From DASSFG01 sp035550375 (GTDB lineage: Bacteria; Planctomycetota; Planctomycetia; Pirellulales; JAICIG01), in assembly GCA_035550375.1 (NCBI GenBank), contig DASZPH010000040.1, forward strand, positions 1-64,000: DNA of 64,000 bases, read 5' to 3'. The notes beneath the pieces are model-generated. The model was given only the letters and a program-made list of their open reading frames with translations. It was not told where the DNA came from and ran no database searches. This document shows positions 18,115-27,291 of this stretch, one piece after another. Numbering within the stretch: position 1 is the stretch's first letter; each line of letters opens with the position of its first letter. The position numbers were made by a program, and so were the translations under genes.

Positions 18115-20013
18115 ATGTCGATCCGGAAGATCGCACGGTCTTTCATGATCCTAGGGATGGGAGCCGCGCAGTGCGCCAGCCCCGGACTGACCGTCCGGGC
18201 TGAAGGACCACCTCCCGTCTCATCCGACGTTGCCACTCTGGCGAGGGCCAAACCGTCGGTGGCCAAGGCCCAGCCGCGCCTGGCTAAGACGCCGATTCCG
18301 GCGTCGCCTGCGTCGATGCAGGTCGGTTCGATGCCGCCGGGTGTTGCCCCCACGGGCGCTGGCCCCGCAACATTCTGGAAATTCATGGGGGTCCCGCAGG
18401 GGTGGCAGAAGTTGCGCGGGGCGACGGCCAATCGGCGCGGCAACCTTCCGGGCCGCGAGCCGACTCCCCCACTGAAGGCGATTGCCGATCCGGCCAACCT
18501 GCAATCCGGAAACCCGGCCATTGAGGCCGCCTGCAAGATCAAGCAGCAAGAGGACCTGGCGCCTCAGAAGATCAAAGCGCTCAAGTATCTGGCCACGATC
18601 GGCTGCGGTTGCTACGACAAGGCATACGACGTCAAGGGGGCCTTTATGGCGGCGCTGGACGACTGCACCGAAGAGGTGCGGTTGCAGGCGGCTAAATCGG
18701 TCGGCAAAGCGGCCGAAACGCAGTGCGCGGTGTGCAGCAAGAGCTGCTGCTGCACCGCCGAGATGATGCAGAAGCTGAACGACGTCGCGACGCTGCGTGA
18801 CGACGAAGGCTGCTTCGTGGAGACTTCGGCCGACGTTCGCCAGGCGGCTTGCGAAGCCCTGCTCGCTTGCAAACGTCGGGTGCGCGTTTACCCGGCGCCC
18901 GCGCCGGTGCCGGTGCGAGACGACGAGGCCCAGCCGGAGACCGAATCGCAGCCCGACATGCCGGCCCCGCCGCAGGCCTCGACCGGCGGCCAGGCGGACC
19001 TGATCAGCGAGATCTTGGGGGAGCCGAGCAGCCCGGTCCAGCCCAAGGCAAAGCCGGGTGTGCGGGCCACTGCGGTGGCCAGCCGTACCGTCAGCGAGCC
19101 GGAAAGCAGCCATTCTCCGGCGGAGGTTCCGTCCGGCGGTCGTTCGAGCTCTGGATCGCTGAGCGGCACGGTGGTTGGAATCGATGCGAAAACGTCCACG
19201 GTGGACGTAGAGTTCGAGGGACGCCGGCAGCCGACCATCGGCAGCCACTTCAGCGTCCACCATAACTACGCTCTCTCGACCGCGCACTTGGGCCGGCTCG
19301 AAATCGTCTACCTGGCGGGGAACGGCCGGGCGATCGCGCGCCCGGTCGGCCGCACCGACATCGCAAAGCTGGGCAAGGGTGATCGTCTGAGCGGACGCAT
19401 CATGGAGGACGAAGATGCCGACGCTCCGATCATCACCGGGGTTAGCCGGCAGACAAAGAAGGGGACCGTTCGTTCATGCGTGGAGCCGCCGCAGCCAGCG
19501 ATCCAGCCGAGCCAAACACCCTACTTGCCCGAAGAACCGTCACCGTCGGATACCGAAACGACGCAGTCCGGCGGAAAACTGCGAACGCTCATCGCTTCCT
19601 GGCTGAAGCCGGAGGGTGAAAACGAGGAGGGGGCCGCCTTGCCCGCCGAACTGGCCGAGCCGGTCGCATTCGATGAGCCGGCCGAGCTTGCCAAGCCAAA
19701 GCTGCCTTTGGTCAGCGCTTGGAAGTCGCTGCTGAAGCCGGCCCCTGAATCCTCGGTTGAGTCGTCGCCAGTTGTGGCGGCGCCTGATGTGACGACGGCT
19801 GATGTGACGACGGCTGATGTGACGACGGTGGGGGAAACAGTCTTGAAACCGCAGACGGCCCGACCGGCGCAGCCAGCCAGGCTTGCCTCGGCTGGCGTCG
19901 CCCTGACGCCGGACGTGACGCCGAGCGAGCTGCGGACGACGGCCAAGGCGTCGAGTTCAAAGAAGACCCAGACCAAGCGTTCGGCGCCGGCCGTTGTGGT
20001 GCTGGAAGAATAG
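18115..20013 (+). CDS. exported Cys-rich HEAT-repeat protein, planctomycete hypothetical
   Basis: From the ATG at 18115 (after a GGAGGAAGCGATT stretch) the product has 632 residues with a signal peptide (SFMILGMGAAQCASPGLTV). Residues about 150-275 look HEAT-like and Cys-rich (TIGCGCYDKAYDVKGAFMAA, EEVRLQAAKSVGKAA, CAVCSKSCCC, DVRQAACEALLACKR). The spacing of the CXC and CXXC pairs could form disulfides or bind metal. A second domain at about 350-450 starts with GSLSGTVVGIDAKTSTVDVE, and the C-terminus is a Pro/Ala/Thr-rich tail containing three 15-base tandem repeats around 19791-19835 (VTTAD). The function is unknown; such proteins recur in planctomycetes. It lies 130 nt upstream of the C25 peptidase on the same strand. 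Confidence 0.7.
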   Translation: MSIRKIARSFMILGMGAAQCASPGLTVRAEGPPPVSSDVATLARAKPSVAKAQPRLAKTPIPASPASMQVGSMPPGVAPTGAGPATFWKFMGVPQGWQKLRGATANRRGNLPGREPTPPLKAIADPANLQSGNPAIEAACKIKQQEDLAPQKIKALKYLATIGCGCYDKAYDVKGAFMAALDDCTEEVRLQAAKSVGKAAETQCAVCSKSCCCTAEMMQKLNDVATLRDDEGCFVETSADVRQAACEALLACKRRVRVYPAPAPVPVRDDEAQPETESQPDMPAPPQASTGGQADLISEILGEPSSPVQPKAKPGVRATAVASRTVSEPESSHSPAEVPSGGRSSSGSLSGTVVGIDAKTSTVDVEFEGRRQPTIGSHFSVHHNYALSTAHLGRLEIVYLAGNGRAIARPVGRTDIAKLGKGDRLSGRIMEDEDADAPIITGVSRQTKKGTVRSCVEPPQPAIQPSQTPYLPEEPSPSDTETTQSGGKLRTLIASWLKPEGENEEGAALPAELAEPVAFDEPAELAKPKLPLVSAWKSLLKPAPESSVESSPVVAAPDVTTADVTTADVTTVGETVLKPQTARPAQPARLASAGVALTPDVTPSELRTTAKASSSKKTQTKRSAPAVVVLEE

Positions 20014-20144
20014 CCCGATTCTGAGAACGGCCGTAGCCGGCTTCGTGAGAAGCCGGACATCGGCCGAGACCGTCATTGACCTTGTTTCGGGCGCCGAATG
20101 GTCGGTATTGTTAGGAAGGGCCCCTTTTTTCGGCCGTCTTGACT

Positions 20145-21734
20145 ATGCCGCTTTCCTGGTTGCTCTTTTCGCTCGTTGTCGCGCCGGGCCAAGCCGACAC
20201 GGTGCTGGTTTGTCCGCCGGCCTTGCGCGCGGCGATCGAGCCCTGGCGGAAATATCGCTCGGAACAAGGGTATCGCATCGCCCTCGTGAGCGAGGCGGTT
20301 TCCGCCGAAGAGACGCGCGAGGAAGTTCGCCGCGTGGCTAAAGGGGGCAAGCTGCGGTTTATCGTCTTGGTGGGTGACGCCGATCTCGGCTCGCCACGTG
20401 AGTCGTCGAGCCGGTTGTGTAGCGTGCCAACCCATTACGTGCCGGCCAAGGTCAATCTCCGTTGGGGATCGGAGCCGGAGATCGCGACCGACAACTGGTA
20501 CGCCGATCTGGACGACGACCAACTGCCGGACGTTGCCATCGGACGGCTAAGCGCCGACACGCCGGAGCAGCTCTCGTCGATCGTCCGCAAGGTTATCTCG
20601 TATGAGCTTCAGGCCGAAGTCGGCTCCGATGAGCTTAAGGACGAGTGGCGGCGGCGGATCAACCTCGTGGCAGGTTTGGGAGGCTTCAGCGCCGTCATCG
20701 ACACGGCCCTGGAAGCCGCCGCCAGATCGATCGTTGCGGGGGGAATTCCCGCCGAGTACAGCACTTCGCTCACGCACGCGAGTTGGCGCAGTCCCTACTG
20801 TCCCCCGCCTGCCGGCTTCGGCGAGGCGGTTCTCGACCGGCTGAATGAGGGTTGCCTGTTCTGGGTCTACATGGGGCACGGCCAGCCCCGCGAGCTTGAT
20901 CGCGTTCAGGTGCCCGGCCGCGAGTATTCGATTTTGCGGTCCGAAGATGCGGGCCGCCTGGCGGCCCGTCGCGGGGCGCCGGTCGCCCTGTTTCTCGCCT
21001 GTTACACGGCGGCCTTCGATGCCCAGGGCGACTGTCTGGCCGAAGAACTGCTGCGCGCCGAAGGGGGACCGGTGGGGGTGATCGGCGGATCGCGCGTCAC
21101 GATGCCTTACGCCATGTGCGTCCTCGGAATCGAGATGCTCAAGCAGTGTTTCGTCGAACGTCGGCCGACGATCGGCGAAATCTTGCTGCACGCTAAGCGC
21201 AACATGGTGCTTGGCGAGCGAAGTGACGAGCGAAGCAAGCAGATCGATTCGATCGCCTCGCTACTAAGTCCCGCGGGAAGCGACCTGGCCGAGGAACGGC
21301 TGGAGCACGTCCATCTCTTCAACCTGCTGGGCGATCCGCTGCTCGGCGTCACGCATCCACATCGCGCGCAGGTTGAGAGTGTAAGTTCGGTCAATCCGGG
21401 CGAGTTGCTCAGCGTGCGCGGCACGAGTCCCGTTGACGGCACGGCGACCGTAGAGTTGACGGTGCGGCGCGAGCGGTTCAAGTTCCGACCGGTGCCCCGC
21501 CAGGAATACCTGGCCTCGTCCGAGGCCGACGACGAATATCGCCGCACCTACGCGCAGGCCAACGACCCTCGATTAGCGTCGGTTCGCTGCCCCGTGACTG
21601 GCGGAAAATTCGAGGCCCGGCTTGAGGTACCCCCGGATGCTCGCGGGGACTGCCACATCCGGGTCTTCGTTCAGGGGCGCGGCAAGTTTGCCGCCGGTGC
21701 CAAGGACGTTCACATCGCCGCCCCGCGCCGCTAG
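20145..21734 (+). CDS. C25 (gingipain-like) cysteine peptidase family protein
   Basis: The 529-residue product starts at ATG 20145 (a TTG six bases upstream is an alternative) with a short hydrophobic signal (LSWLLFSLVVAPGQA). The gingipain fold is recognisable: VLVCPPALRAAIEPWRKYRS, then LRFIVLVGDADL and TDNWYADLDDDQLPDVAIGR, which are typical C25 signatures. The catalytic dyad is visible as His in YMGHGQPREL and Cys in FLACYTAAFD. The end of the catalytic domain (FNLLGDPLLGVTHP) and a C-terminal beta domain follow. It would be secreted or periplasmic and cleave proteins, with a substrate that cannot be inferred. No sortase-like or PorSS tail was seen. Confidence 0.85.
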   Translation: MPLSWLLFSLVVAPGQADTVLVCPPALRAAIEPWRKYRSEQGYRIALVSEAVSAEETREEVRRVAKGGKLRFIVLVGDADLGSPRESSSRLCSVPTHYVPAKVNLRWGSEPEIATDNWYADLDDDQLPDVAIGRLSADTPEQLSSIVRKVISYELQAEVGSDELKDEWRRRINLVAGLGGFSAVIDTALEAAARSIVAGGIPAEYSTSLTHASWRSPYCPPPAGFGEAVLDRLNEGCLFWVYMGHGQPRELDRVQVPGREYSILRSEDAGRLAARRGAPVALFLACYTAAFDAQGDCLAEELLRAEGGPVGVIGGSRVTMPYAMCVLGIEMLKQCFVERRPTIGEILLHAKRNMVLGERSDERSKQIDSIASLLSPAGSDLAEERLEHVHLFNLLGDPLLGVTHPHRAQVESVSSVNPGELLSVRGTSPVDGTATVELTVRRERFKFRPVPRQEYLASSEADDEYRRTYAQANDPRLASVRCPVTGGKFEARLEVPPDARGDCHIRVFVQGRGKFAAGAKDVHIAAPRR

Positions 21735-21789
21735 CGCGGATTACTCACCGGCCCGGTAGGCATCCACGTGGACTGCGCCGATACCAACC

Positions 21790-21845
21790 CGAAGCGTGAG
21801 CGAGGGAAGTTGCGTCGCGACCCTCGCTTACGCTCTGACGCTTCG
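21790..21845. repeat. imperfect hairpin, CGAAGCGTGAGCGAGGG family
   Basis: The arms CCGAAGCGTGAGCGAGGG and CCCTCGCTTACGCTctgaCGCTTCG pair across a 15-base loop. A degenerate related sequence occurs at about 32188-32236 (GTAAGCGAAGAGCGCG ... CGCTGGCGCTTCGGG). These look like a dispersed palindromic repeat family in intergenic DNA rather than a gene-specific structure. Confidence 0.5.
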
Positions 21846-21920
21846 ATTTGCGTGGGCCGGCGAACAATCCGGGCTGGCAAGAGGTCTTCGCGGTCCAGGC
21901 TCGGCACGACGGCCGGATGG

Positions 21921-21979
21921 ACAAAAAATAAGCGGCCGGCCTGAGCCCGGATGGAACGTTCCGCTTCGGCCGGCCGCTT
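21921..21979 (-). terminator. Rho-independent terminator of the minus-strand gene at 22010
   Basis: Read on the minus strand, perfect 12-base arms (AAGCGGCCGGCC and GGCCGGCCGCTT) enclose a 26-base loop and are followed at once by TATTTTTTG. It lies about 30 bases beyond the stop codon of the gene ending at 22010, so it probably ends that transcript. It is the only clear intrinsic terminator I found in the window. Confidence 0.65.
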
Positions 21980-22009
21980 GAGCCAGGTACCTGCTTCCTC
22001 GTGGTTTGT

Positions 22010-22405
22010 TTAAGCCGGCCAGGGGACGAGCCGGCTAACGGTGTGCCTCCCGATGAGCGCCGAAAGGGTCTCACCGGCTGGCGGCTTGATCCTGGCGGGG
22101 GCGCATGGTCGGCGCGGGCGCGTGCGCCGCCCATCGGCCGCCTGTGCGACCATCTGCGCACAAATCGCGGCCGCAACCTTGGGCAGAAGATGCGGCACGC
22201 GACCTTCTGTCGTTGAGTTTTCCGCGAGTGAATTGTCGGGAGCCGTCGCGGGCCGGGAGCCATGCGGCCGTTGCTGACTGAGCCAGCGGGCTACGATGGC
22301 TTCGACGACCGGCAAAACATGACGATCGAAATCACGGCGGGCCTCCTCATCTCCCTTCGCGACCCGCGTACACAAATCCCCCAGGGTCGCCTCGTTGATA
22401 ATCAT
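22010..22405 (-). CDS. short protein resembling the N-terminal part of an ECF sigma factor
   Basis: The start at ATG 22405 has a strong ribosome-binding site (AAGGAGG). The 131-residue product opens with LGDLCTRVAKGDEEARRDFDRHVLPVVEAIVARWL, which resembles sigma region 2.1 of planctomycete ECF factors (compare VRLGSHQAAEELWRQYGPYV in the sigma factor at 26442). The rest is basic and low-complexity, with no region 4 helix-turn-helix. It may be a truncated sigma remnant or a small regulator. It sits 43 nt downstream of the beta-sandwich protein gene on the same strand and is followed by an intrinsic terminator. Confidence 0.55.
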   Translation of the reverse strand: MIINEATLGDLCTRVAKGDEEARRDFDRHVLPVVEAIVARWLSQQRPHGSRPATAPDNSLAENSTTEGRVPHLLPKVAAAICAQMVAQAADGRRTRPRRPCAPARIKPPAGETLSALIGRHTVSRLVPWPA

Positions 22406-22447
22406 GGATCCTCCTTGCAAAACTGGTCGGCAGTCTGACATCAACCG

Positions 22448-23602
22448 CTAGCTGGAAAACGTGTAGGTGGCTTGGTTCGAGGTCTGCCCCCAAATGTCAG
22501 TGGCAACGGCGTATTCGGTCCCGTTCGGATTTCCCACCATCTGCACGACGATCGAGAAACTGCCGCTTGAGTTGGGTGTCGCGCTGCCGGATGCGACGCC
22601 GCTCAACTGCACGGTGTCATCGGCAACATCCGGGCCGGAGACGCTACCCTGGATCTGCCACTCTCCGCTCCCCAAGCTCGTCACCGTCAGCGGGCTGACA
22701 TAGGGCCGCGGGACCGACAGGGTCGCAGTGCCTGTGCCGGACGAGACTCCCCAGACGTCAGTTGCCACGGCAGAAACGGTGCCGAGCCGGGAAGCGCTCG
22801 TAACCAGATCAAAGTGGCCGTTCGAGTCCGTTGTCGCTGAACCCGACACGCCGGCGGAACCGGAGAAGGTGACCGTGATGCCGCTGGACGACATCCCACC
22901 GACGTTGCCGGACACGTCGACTTGCTTGCCTTGCCCCGTGGCGACGACCGTGAAACTGGGCATTTGCGGACCGTTGTCCATAATTTGGGTGGTGACAGGC
23001 ATCGACTGGGCACCCCAGTCGTCGGTCACAACCGCGGTGACACTGCCGAGACTGGCGGCCGTCGTCACCATGTTGAAGTTCCCGTAGGCGTCGGTCATGG
23101 TCGACGTGGTCTGCAGTCCAGCCGTACCGGAAAACGTGACCACCAAGCCGGCAGGCGTATCGGCGCTGACGTGCCCGGCGAGGTCGACCTGTTTGCCCTG
23201 GCCAGTAGGCATGACACTGAACCCGGTGATCTGGGGCGGCGAATGCATGAGGTTGGTCGACGCCTGCCCGCTGTCGCCTGCGGAGTCGGTGACCGTGGCG
23301 GTGACCGTGCCCAATCCGGTGGCGGGACCGAAGTAGCTGAATTGTCCCGACTGATTGACAGAGACGCTGGCGCTGACGGGTCCGCTCAACGTCACCTGAT
23401 AACCTTGCCCGGAACCGAAAACGGCGCCGTTCACCTGGACGTTGGGGTAAGCGACGGTTTGCGCCTCAAGACTCAGCCCTATGCTGGACGGGCAGTTCCT
23501 CGATTCGAGCCCCTCCAAACGGAACCGCCGTGAAACAAGACGATTCGGTTTGCGGCGGGAAGGCTTTTGAATCCGAGTTCGATATCGAAAAAAAGGGAAC
23601 AT
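22448..23602 (-). CDS. extracellular beta-sandwich repeat protein with LESR-type export motif
   Basis: The ATG at 23602 (GGAG six bases upstream) gives 384 residues. The N-terminus is strongly basic and carries RRFRLEGLESRNCPSS, the planctomycete 'LExLExR-x-x-PS' motif found at the start of many giant exported proteins. Three to four tandem units of about 85-90 residues follow, each with the pattern PTGQGKQVDLAGHV ... VVTFSGTAG ... TDAYGNFNMVT ... LGSVTAVVTDDWG. This is an Ig/bacterial-adhesin-like fold. The role is probably cell surface or extracellular matrix. It is the first gene of a probable pair with the short sigma-like gene. Confidence 0.75.
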   Translation of the reverse strand: MFPFFRYRTRIQKPSRRKPNRLVSRRFRLEGLESRNCPSSIGLSLEAQTVAYPNVQVNGAVFGSGQGYQVTLSGPVSASVSVNQSGQFSYFGPATGLGTVTATVTDSAGDSGQASTNLMHSPPQITGFSVMPTGQGKQVDLAGHVSADTPAGLVVTFSGTAGLQTTSTMTDAYGNFNMVTTAASLGSVTAVVTDDWGAQSMPVTTQIMDNGPQMPSFTVVATGQGKQVDVSGNVGGMSSSGITVTFSGSAGVSGSATTDSNGHFDLVTSASRLGTVSAVATDVWGVSSGTGTATLSVPRPYVSPLTVTSLGSGEWQIQGSVSGPDVADDTVQLSGVASGSATPNSSGSFSIVVQMVGNPNGTEYAVATDIWGQTSNQATYTFSS

Positions 23603-24013
23603 CAAGGTCTCCTTGTTGCGGGATAAAGGAATCGGCACACATCCCTTATCGGTCGCCGCCAGCGCGCAGCAGTGGACTCGGTGGCGAGCAGGCGGCTGGG
23701 AAGGGCCGAAACGAAGATGGGCGCGTTAGCGAACCGCGAATGCGCCGAGAGAGGCTCAGAGAAAGCGCCTCTATATAATTAATCGAGAATGGAGGCCAAA
23801 AGCGGACACGAATTCCGAAAAGATTTCTGGCGCCGTCCGCAGAGTAGCGGCGTGTCCGCGGCTAGAAGCCTGCCTCCAAAGGATTTAGGTAGCTCGAAAC
23901 TGTCCTTCGACGCGCGGCGACGATCGAGTACTTTGCGATATAGGCGCTGCCGCTTGCCCGCACTTTGAACGCCCTCGCCCCACCCGCCTGAAGGAGGCCG
24001 TGTGACCGTTGTT
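23603..24013. other. intergenic region, A+T-rich patch near 23770
   Basis: No gene is supported in these 411 bases between two minus-strand genes. An A+T-rich patch (CTATATAATTAATCG, about 23770-23785) stands out in otherwise GC-rich DNA and is the best candidate promoter region for the beta-sandwich protein gene. No clear -35 element can be paired with it. Confidence 0.35.
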
Positions 24014-26449
24014 TTATGGCGAGGGCGCTTCTCGCAAGTCCGCGAGTTTGTCGGGCTCGTCGAGGCTGAGTCCGTCGAGTGAATCAACCAGTCCAGGCGA
24101 ATCGGCACGCTCGACCCGCGAACCTTCCGCCAGAGCCTCTGCGTATTTGGGCGAACGGCGCACGACCTCCGTCAACTCGGCCAGGTCCCCTTGTCGAGGT
24201 AACTCCACCGGATCGAGCCCCAAGCGAAGTGCTGTCAAGACAGACTCGATCGCCTTCTCACGATCCGACCCACCGCCTGCCTTCTCATCCCAAAAATAGA
24301 TTAGCGCGGCCTTCAAGTGGATCTGGTAATTGTTTGGCCGAAGTTGGATCGCGGTTTCGATGTCGCGGATCGCTTGTAGGGGAACGTCTCGCTTGCCATC
24401 CACGGCCAATGCCGCCGTGACGCTTGCGCGCTGGTAGTAGGCGTCCACAAGCCGCCTGTCGGCAGTGATTGCGCGATCGAGATATTCGAGTGATGCCTCA
24501 CGATCGCTCGAGTTGATCAAGGCGTATGCCATATTGTTCAGCAGCCCTGCCGTGCTGAATCCGCGTTCGAGGGCCTTTCGGTAAGCAAGGACCGCAGACT
24601 CCCACTTGTATTTCCCGCACATGCAGTCGCCGCGGGCCGAAACAAGTTCGGGCAGCACGCGACGGTCGAGGGCCGCAGTGATGTCGTCAAGTGCCGGGTC
24701 GAGTTCATCGAGGCGAAAACGGGCTCGAGCCCGCAGAAGATGGACCTGCCAGGTCGTCAATCGCGAATCAATGGCCTTTGAGCAATGGTCACGTGCGGCG
24801 GCGAAATCGTGTTTGTCGAACGCCCGTTGGGCCAACCGGTAATGGGCCTCACCCCGCAAGGGGAAGAGCTCCTCGCGATCCAACCCGTACTGTTCGGCTT
24901 CGTCCAGGTACTTCAGGACACTCTCGTATTCTCCGCGCCCGGCGGCCGCGCGGGCGGCTGCCAATTGGCGTTCGGCATACGAGGGGCGCGTCGCCGCGGC
25001 GTAGCCGCCGGCGGCGACTAGCGTGAAGGCGAGCGCCAGCACCACGGCGAGAGTGCGGCGATGGCCCTTGGCCCACCGTATGATTCGGCTCCGAAGGGTT
25101 AGCTGGCGCCTCAATGCCGCGGCCACCTCAAAAGCCGTCGCGGGACGCTCCTCGACGTCGCAGGCCAGGCAGCGCTCGATCAGCGAGGCGAGTTCCGGCC
25201 ACACGTGCGGATTATGCCTGACCAGCGGCCGGGGCCGCCTTTGCTGCTCCGACAGCCAACCCTCGACCGGATTGCCGTCCGCGGCTTCTGCAGCGGGCGG
25301 TTTGTCATAAGGAAGCTGCCCGCCGAGGAGTTCGTAAAGAATCACTCCCAGCGAGTAAAGGTCGGATCGGGTGTCGGCCGGCACTTCGTCGCCCCACTTC
25401 CGAATCAGTGCAGACAAGATCTCGGGCGCCGCATAGCCGAGGGTGCCACCTACGCGGCGAGTCCGTCGCTCGACGTCGTACGAAAGATTGAAATCGAGCA
25501 ACATCGGCTTCCCGCTGGCGTCGATCAGAACGTTCGACGGCTTGAGATCACGATGCAGAATCGACTTTTCGTTTGTATAGGCGAGCGCGTCGGCGAGCTG
25601 CGCACCGACATGGACTACGGCTTCGACGTAGCTCGCTCCGGCGATCTGGGGGGCAACCTCCCCGCCGGCCGGCCGCTGGCCTGTTTTGGCCGCCAGGGCG
25701 TCAAGAAAGTCCCGCCCGCGCGTGGGTCGCGCCCGGCCGCCGTGGTAAAGCGCGTCCAGCACGTCGTGAAGCGTGGCTCGACCCAGAAACGGCATGCAGA
25801 TCAGCGTAAGCCCGAACTCCGGCTCGGTCTGCACGGAGTAGATAGGGACGATGTTCGGGTGGACGAGCTTGCCCAGCGTGTGCGCTTCGTTGCCACCCCC
25901 CAGCGACGCCTTGACAACAACCCGCCGTGAGCCTATTGCCGCCTCTTCCGCCAGATAGACCCGCGCATAGGCGCCGCGGCCCAGCATTTCCACGAGCTTG
26001 AATCCGCCGAGCGTCTGGCCCGGTTCGGGCCACTCGCCGGGCGCTTCCAAGGGACCGCCGCCTTCAAACGTGGGCGCATCGGACAGCGACGCCTCGTCCT
26101 GAGCTTGCGACGACAGCAGTGCCGCCGACAGCCCCGATGCGCCTCCTATGAAACGATAGACGGCCAAGAGGGGTTCCAGATCGTCGCGGCACTCGGTGAA
26201 GTCTCCCAGAAATGCCAGGGAATTGGGGGCTTCACCGGCCTCGGACCGCAGGCGAAACTCCTCGAACGCCAGCAAGGCAAGCAGATGCCTGTCCGCGGCC
26301 GATTCCGGGTAGAGCTCGACGAAGCGTCGAGCCGTGAGGCGCCGATCCTTCCTCCATTCGGTGGCGAATCGGTCAACCCAGCCGTCACGCGTACGAGCTG
26401 CGGCGACGAGCTGCTGCCCGCTATCCCGATCGGTCGATAACTCACTCAC
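24014..26449 (-). CDS. membrane Ser/Thr protein kinase with C-terminal TPRs (DFN variant)
   Basis: The start is the GTG at 26449, overlapping the end of the sigma factor gene by 8 bases. The 811-residue protein has an N-terminal helical region (1-145) and then a Hanks-type kinase domain (150-450): glycine loop LGRGAYARVYL, Lys180 (VVVKAS), HRDLKPSN at 299-306 with catalytic Asp301, and GTLGYAAPE. The magnesium-binding DFG motif reads DFN (319-321). A membrane helix follows at 466-486, and the C-terminal 300 residues are TPR-like helices (YRKALERGFSTAGLLNNMAY, ASLEYLDRAITADRRLVDAY). Coupling to an ECF sigma gene is a known planctomycete arrangement (ECF-STK pairs), suggesting that the kinase controls that sigma factor. 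Confidence 0.9.
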   Translation of the reverse strand: MSELSTDRDSGQQLVAAARTRDGWVDRFATEWRKDRRLTARRFVELYPESAADRHLLALLAFEEFRLRSEAGEAPNSLAFLGDFTECRDDLEPLLAVYRFIGGASGLSAALLSSQAQDEASLSDAPTFEGGGPLEAPGEWPEPGQTLGGFKLVEMLGRGAYARVYLAEEAAIGSRRVVVKASLGGGNEAHTLGKLVHPNIVPIYSVQTEPEFGLTLICMPFLGRATLHDVLDALYHGGRARPTRGRDFLDALAAKTGQRPAGGEVAPQIAGASYVEAVVHVGAQLADALAYTNEKSILHRDLKPSNVLIDASGKPMLLDFNLSYDVERRTRRVGGTLGYAAPEILSALIRKWGDEVPADTRSDLYSLGVILYELLGGQLPYDKPPAAEAADGNPVEGWLSEQQRRPRPLVRHNPHVWPELASLIERCLACDVEERPATAFEVAAALRRQLTLRSRIIRWAKGHRRTLAVVLALAFTLVAAGGYAAATRPSYAERQLAAARAAAGRGEYESVLKYLDEAEQYGLDREELFPLRGEAHYRLAQRAFDKHDFAAARDHCSKAIDSRLTTWQVHLLRARARFRLDELDPALDDITAALDRRVLPELVSARGDCMCGKYKWESAVLAYRKALERGFSTAGLLNNMAYALINSSDREASLEYLDRAITADRRLVDAYYQRASVTAALAVDGKRDVPLQAIRDIETAIQLRPNNYQIHLKAALIYFWDEKAGGGSDREKAIESVLTALRLGLDPVELPRQGDLAELTEVVRRSPKYAEALAEGSRVERADSPGLVDSLDGLSLDEPDKLADLREAPSP

Positions 26450-27065
26450 GGTGGTCTCTCAACCGCCTTACAAACAGTTGCTTCACATGGGCCAAGACCC
26501 GACGAACCGTCCGTGTGGTTGTGTTCTCCTGCCTGGCGATTTCGACGGTTCCCATACCGTCCAGACGCATCTGTACGACGCGCCCATAGAGGGGAGGCTG
26601 GTCGGCCGTGACTTGCTCGACCATGTCTTCGGCGGCTGCCTGCTGGCTAGGCGTCGGCAACTTGGGGTCGACGTAGCGCCGATCGGCCGCAGAGCTGCGC
26701 AGTTGACGTTGCCGCTTGACGTTTCTTTCCGGGCCGTGCAAGCGACGGTGCTCGACGATCACCTTATTCCGTGCGATGCGCGATAAGAAGCCGACCAGGG
26801 CGGCCGGCGTGTCGAGCTGCGCCGCCCGCGGCAGCTCGGCAAAGAAGGATGCCCAGGCCGCCTGGGCGAAGTCTTGTGAATCAAAGCGCGCCCTCAGTCT
26901 GTGGTGCAGCGACCGACGAACGACGTGAACGACGTAGGGGCCGTACTGCCGCCAAAGCTCCTCGGCGGCCTGATGCGAGCCGAGGCGCACCTGCTCCATC
27001 AGCTCGGAAAAACGTCCCGACCCATCGCCAGGCAGACCCGGGTTGTCATTCCCGATCTTTTCCAT
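26442..27065 (-). CDS. ECF-type RNA polymerase sigma factor (kinase-associated type)
   Basis: From ATG 27065 the protein has 207 residues. Region 2 is visible as LMEQVRLGSHQAAEELWRQY, with DFAQAAWASFF and LVGFLSRIARNKVIVEHRRL as the -10-recognition part. Region 4 is VVQMRLDGMGTVEIARQENTTTRTVRRVLAHVKQLF, a helix-turn-helix for the -35 element. No anti-sigma factor gene is adjacent. Instead the reading frame overlaps the kinase start by 8 bases, so the two are translationally coupled and phosphorylation by the kinase is the most likely input. Confidence 0.9.
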   Translation of the reverse strand: MEKIGNDNPGLPGDGSGRFSELMEQVRLGSHQAAEELWRQYGPYVVHVVRRSLHHRLRARFDSQDFAQAAWASFFAELPRAAQLDTPAALVGFLSRIARNKVIVEHRRLHGPERNVKRQRQLRSSAADRRYVDPKLPTPSQQAAAEDMVEQVTADQPPLYGRVVQMRLDGMGTVEIARQENTTTRTVRRVLAHVKQLFVRRLRDHRE

Positions 27066-27160
27066 AACCGACGATGCTAACAACTAAGCCGATCACAACC
27101 CAACAAATTCTTTCGCGATCACACAAATCTAACGGCGCTTGCCCGTTGCTTAACGTGCCC

Positions 27161-27166
27161 ATTATA
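27161..27166 (-). promoter_or_regulatory. candidate -10 element for the sigma-kinase operon
   Basis: On the minus strand this hexamer reads TATAAT within TTTTAGTATAATGGGC, about 95 bases upstream of the sigma factor start. No good -35 hexamer is paired with it, and the divergent gene at 27292 shares the intergenic region. The call rests on the hexamer and its A+T-rich setting only. Confidence 0.25.
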
Positions 27167-27291
27167 CTAAAAACCTGGGCGGAAACGGTCGTCCCGGCCT
27201 CATTTTCGAGCTTTTTGGAAGCGGATCTGACGGGCGCGACCGCTGATCGATTCGGACAGATCGAGTGCACACCCAGCGGAGGAGGTAGGCC

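Noticed and set aside
19791..19835. Short tandem repeats that could suggest a CRISPR or minisatellite
   Set aside because: Only three 15-base units without spacers; they encode VTTAD in the low-complexity tail of the HEAT protein.
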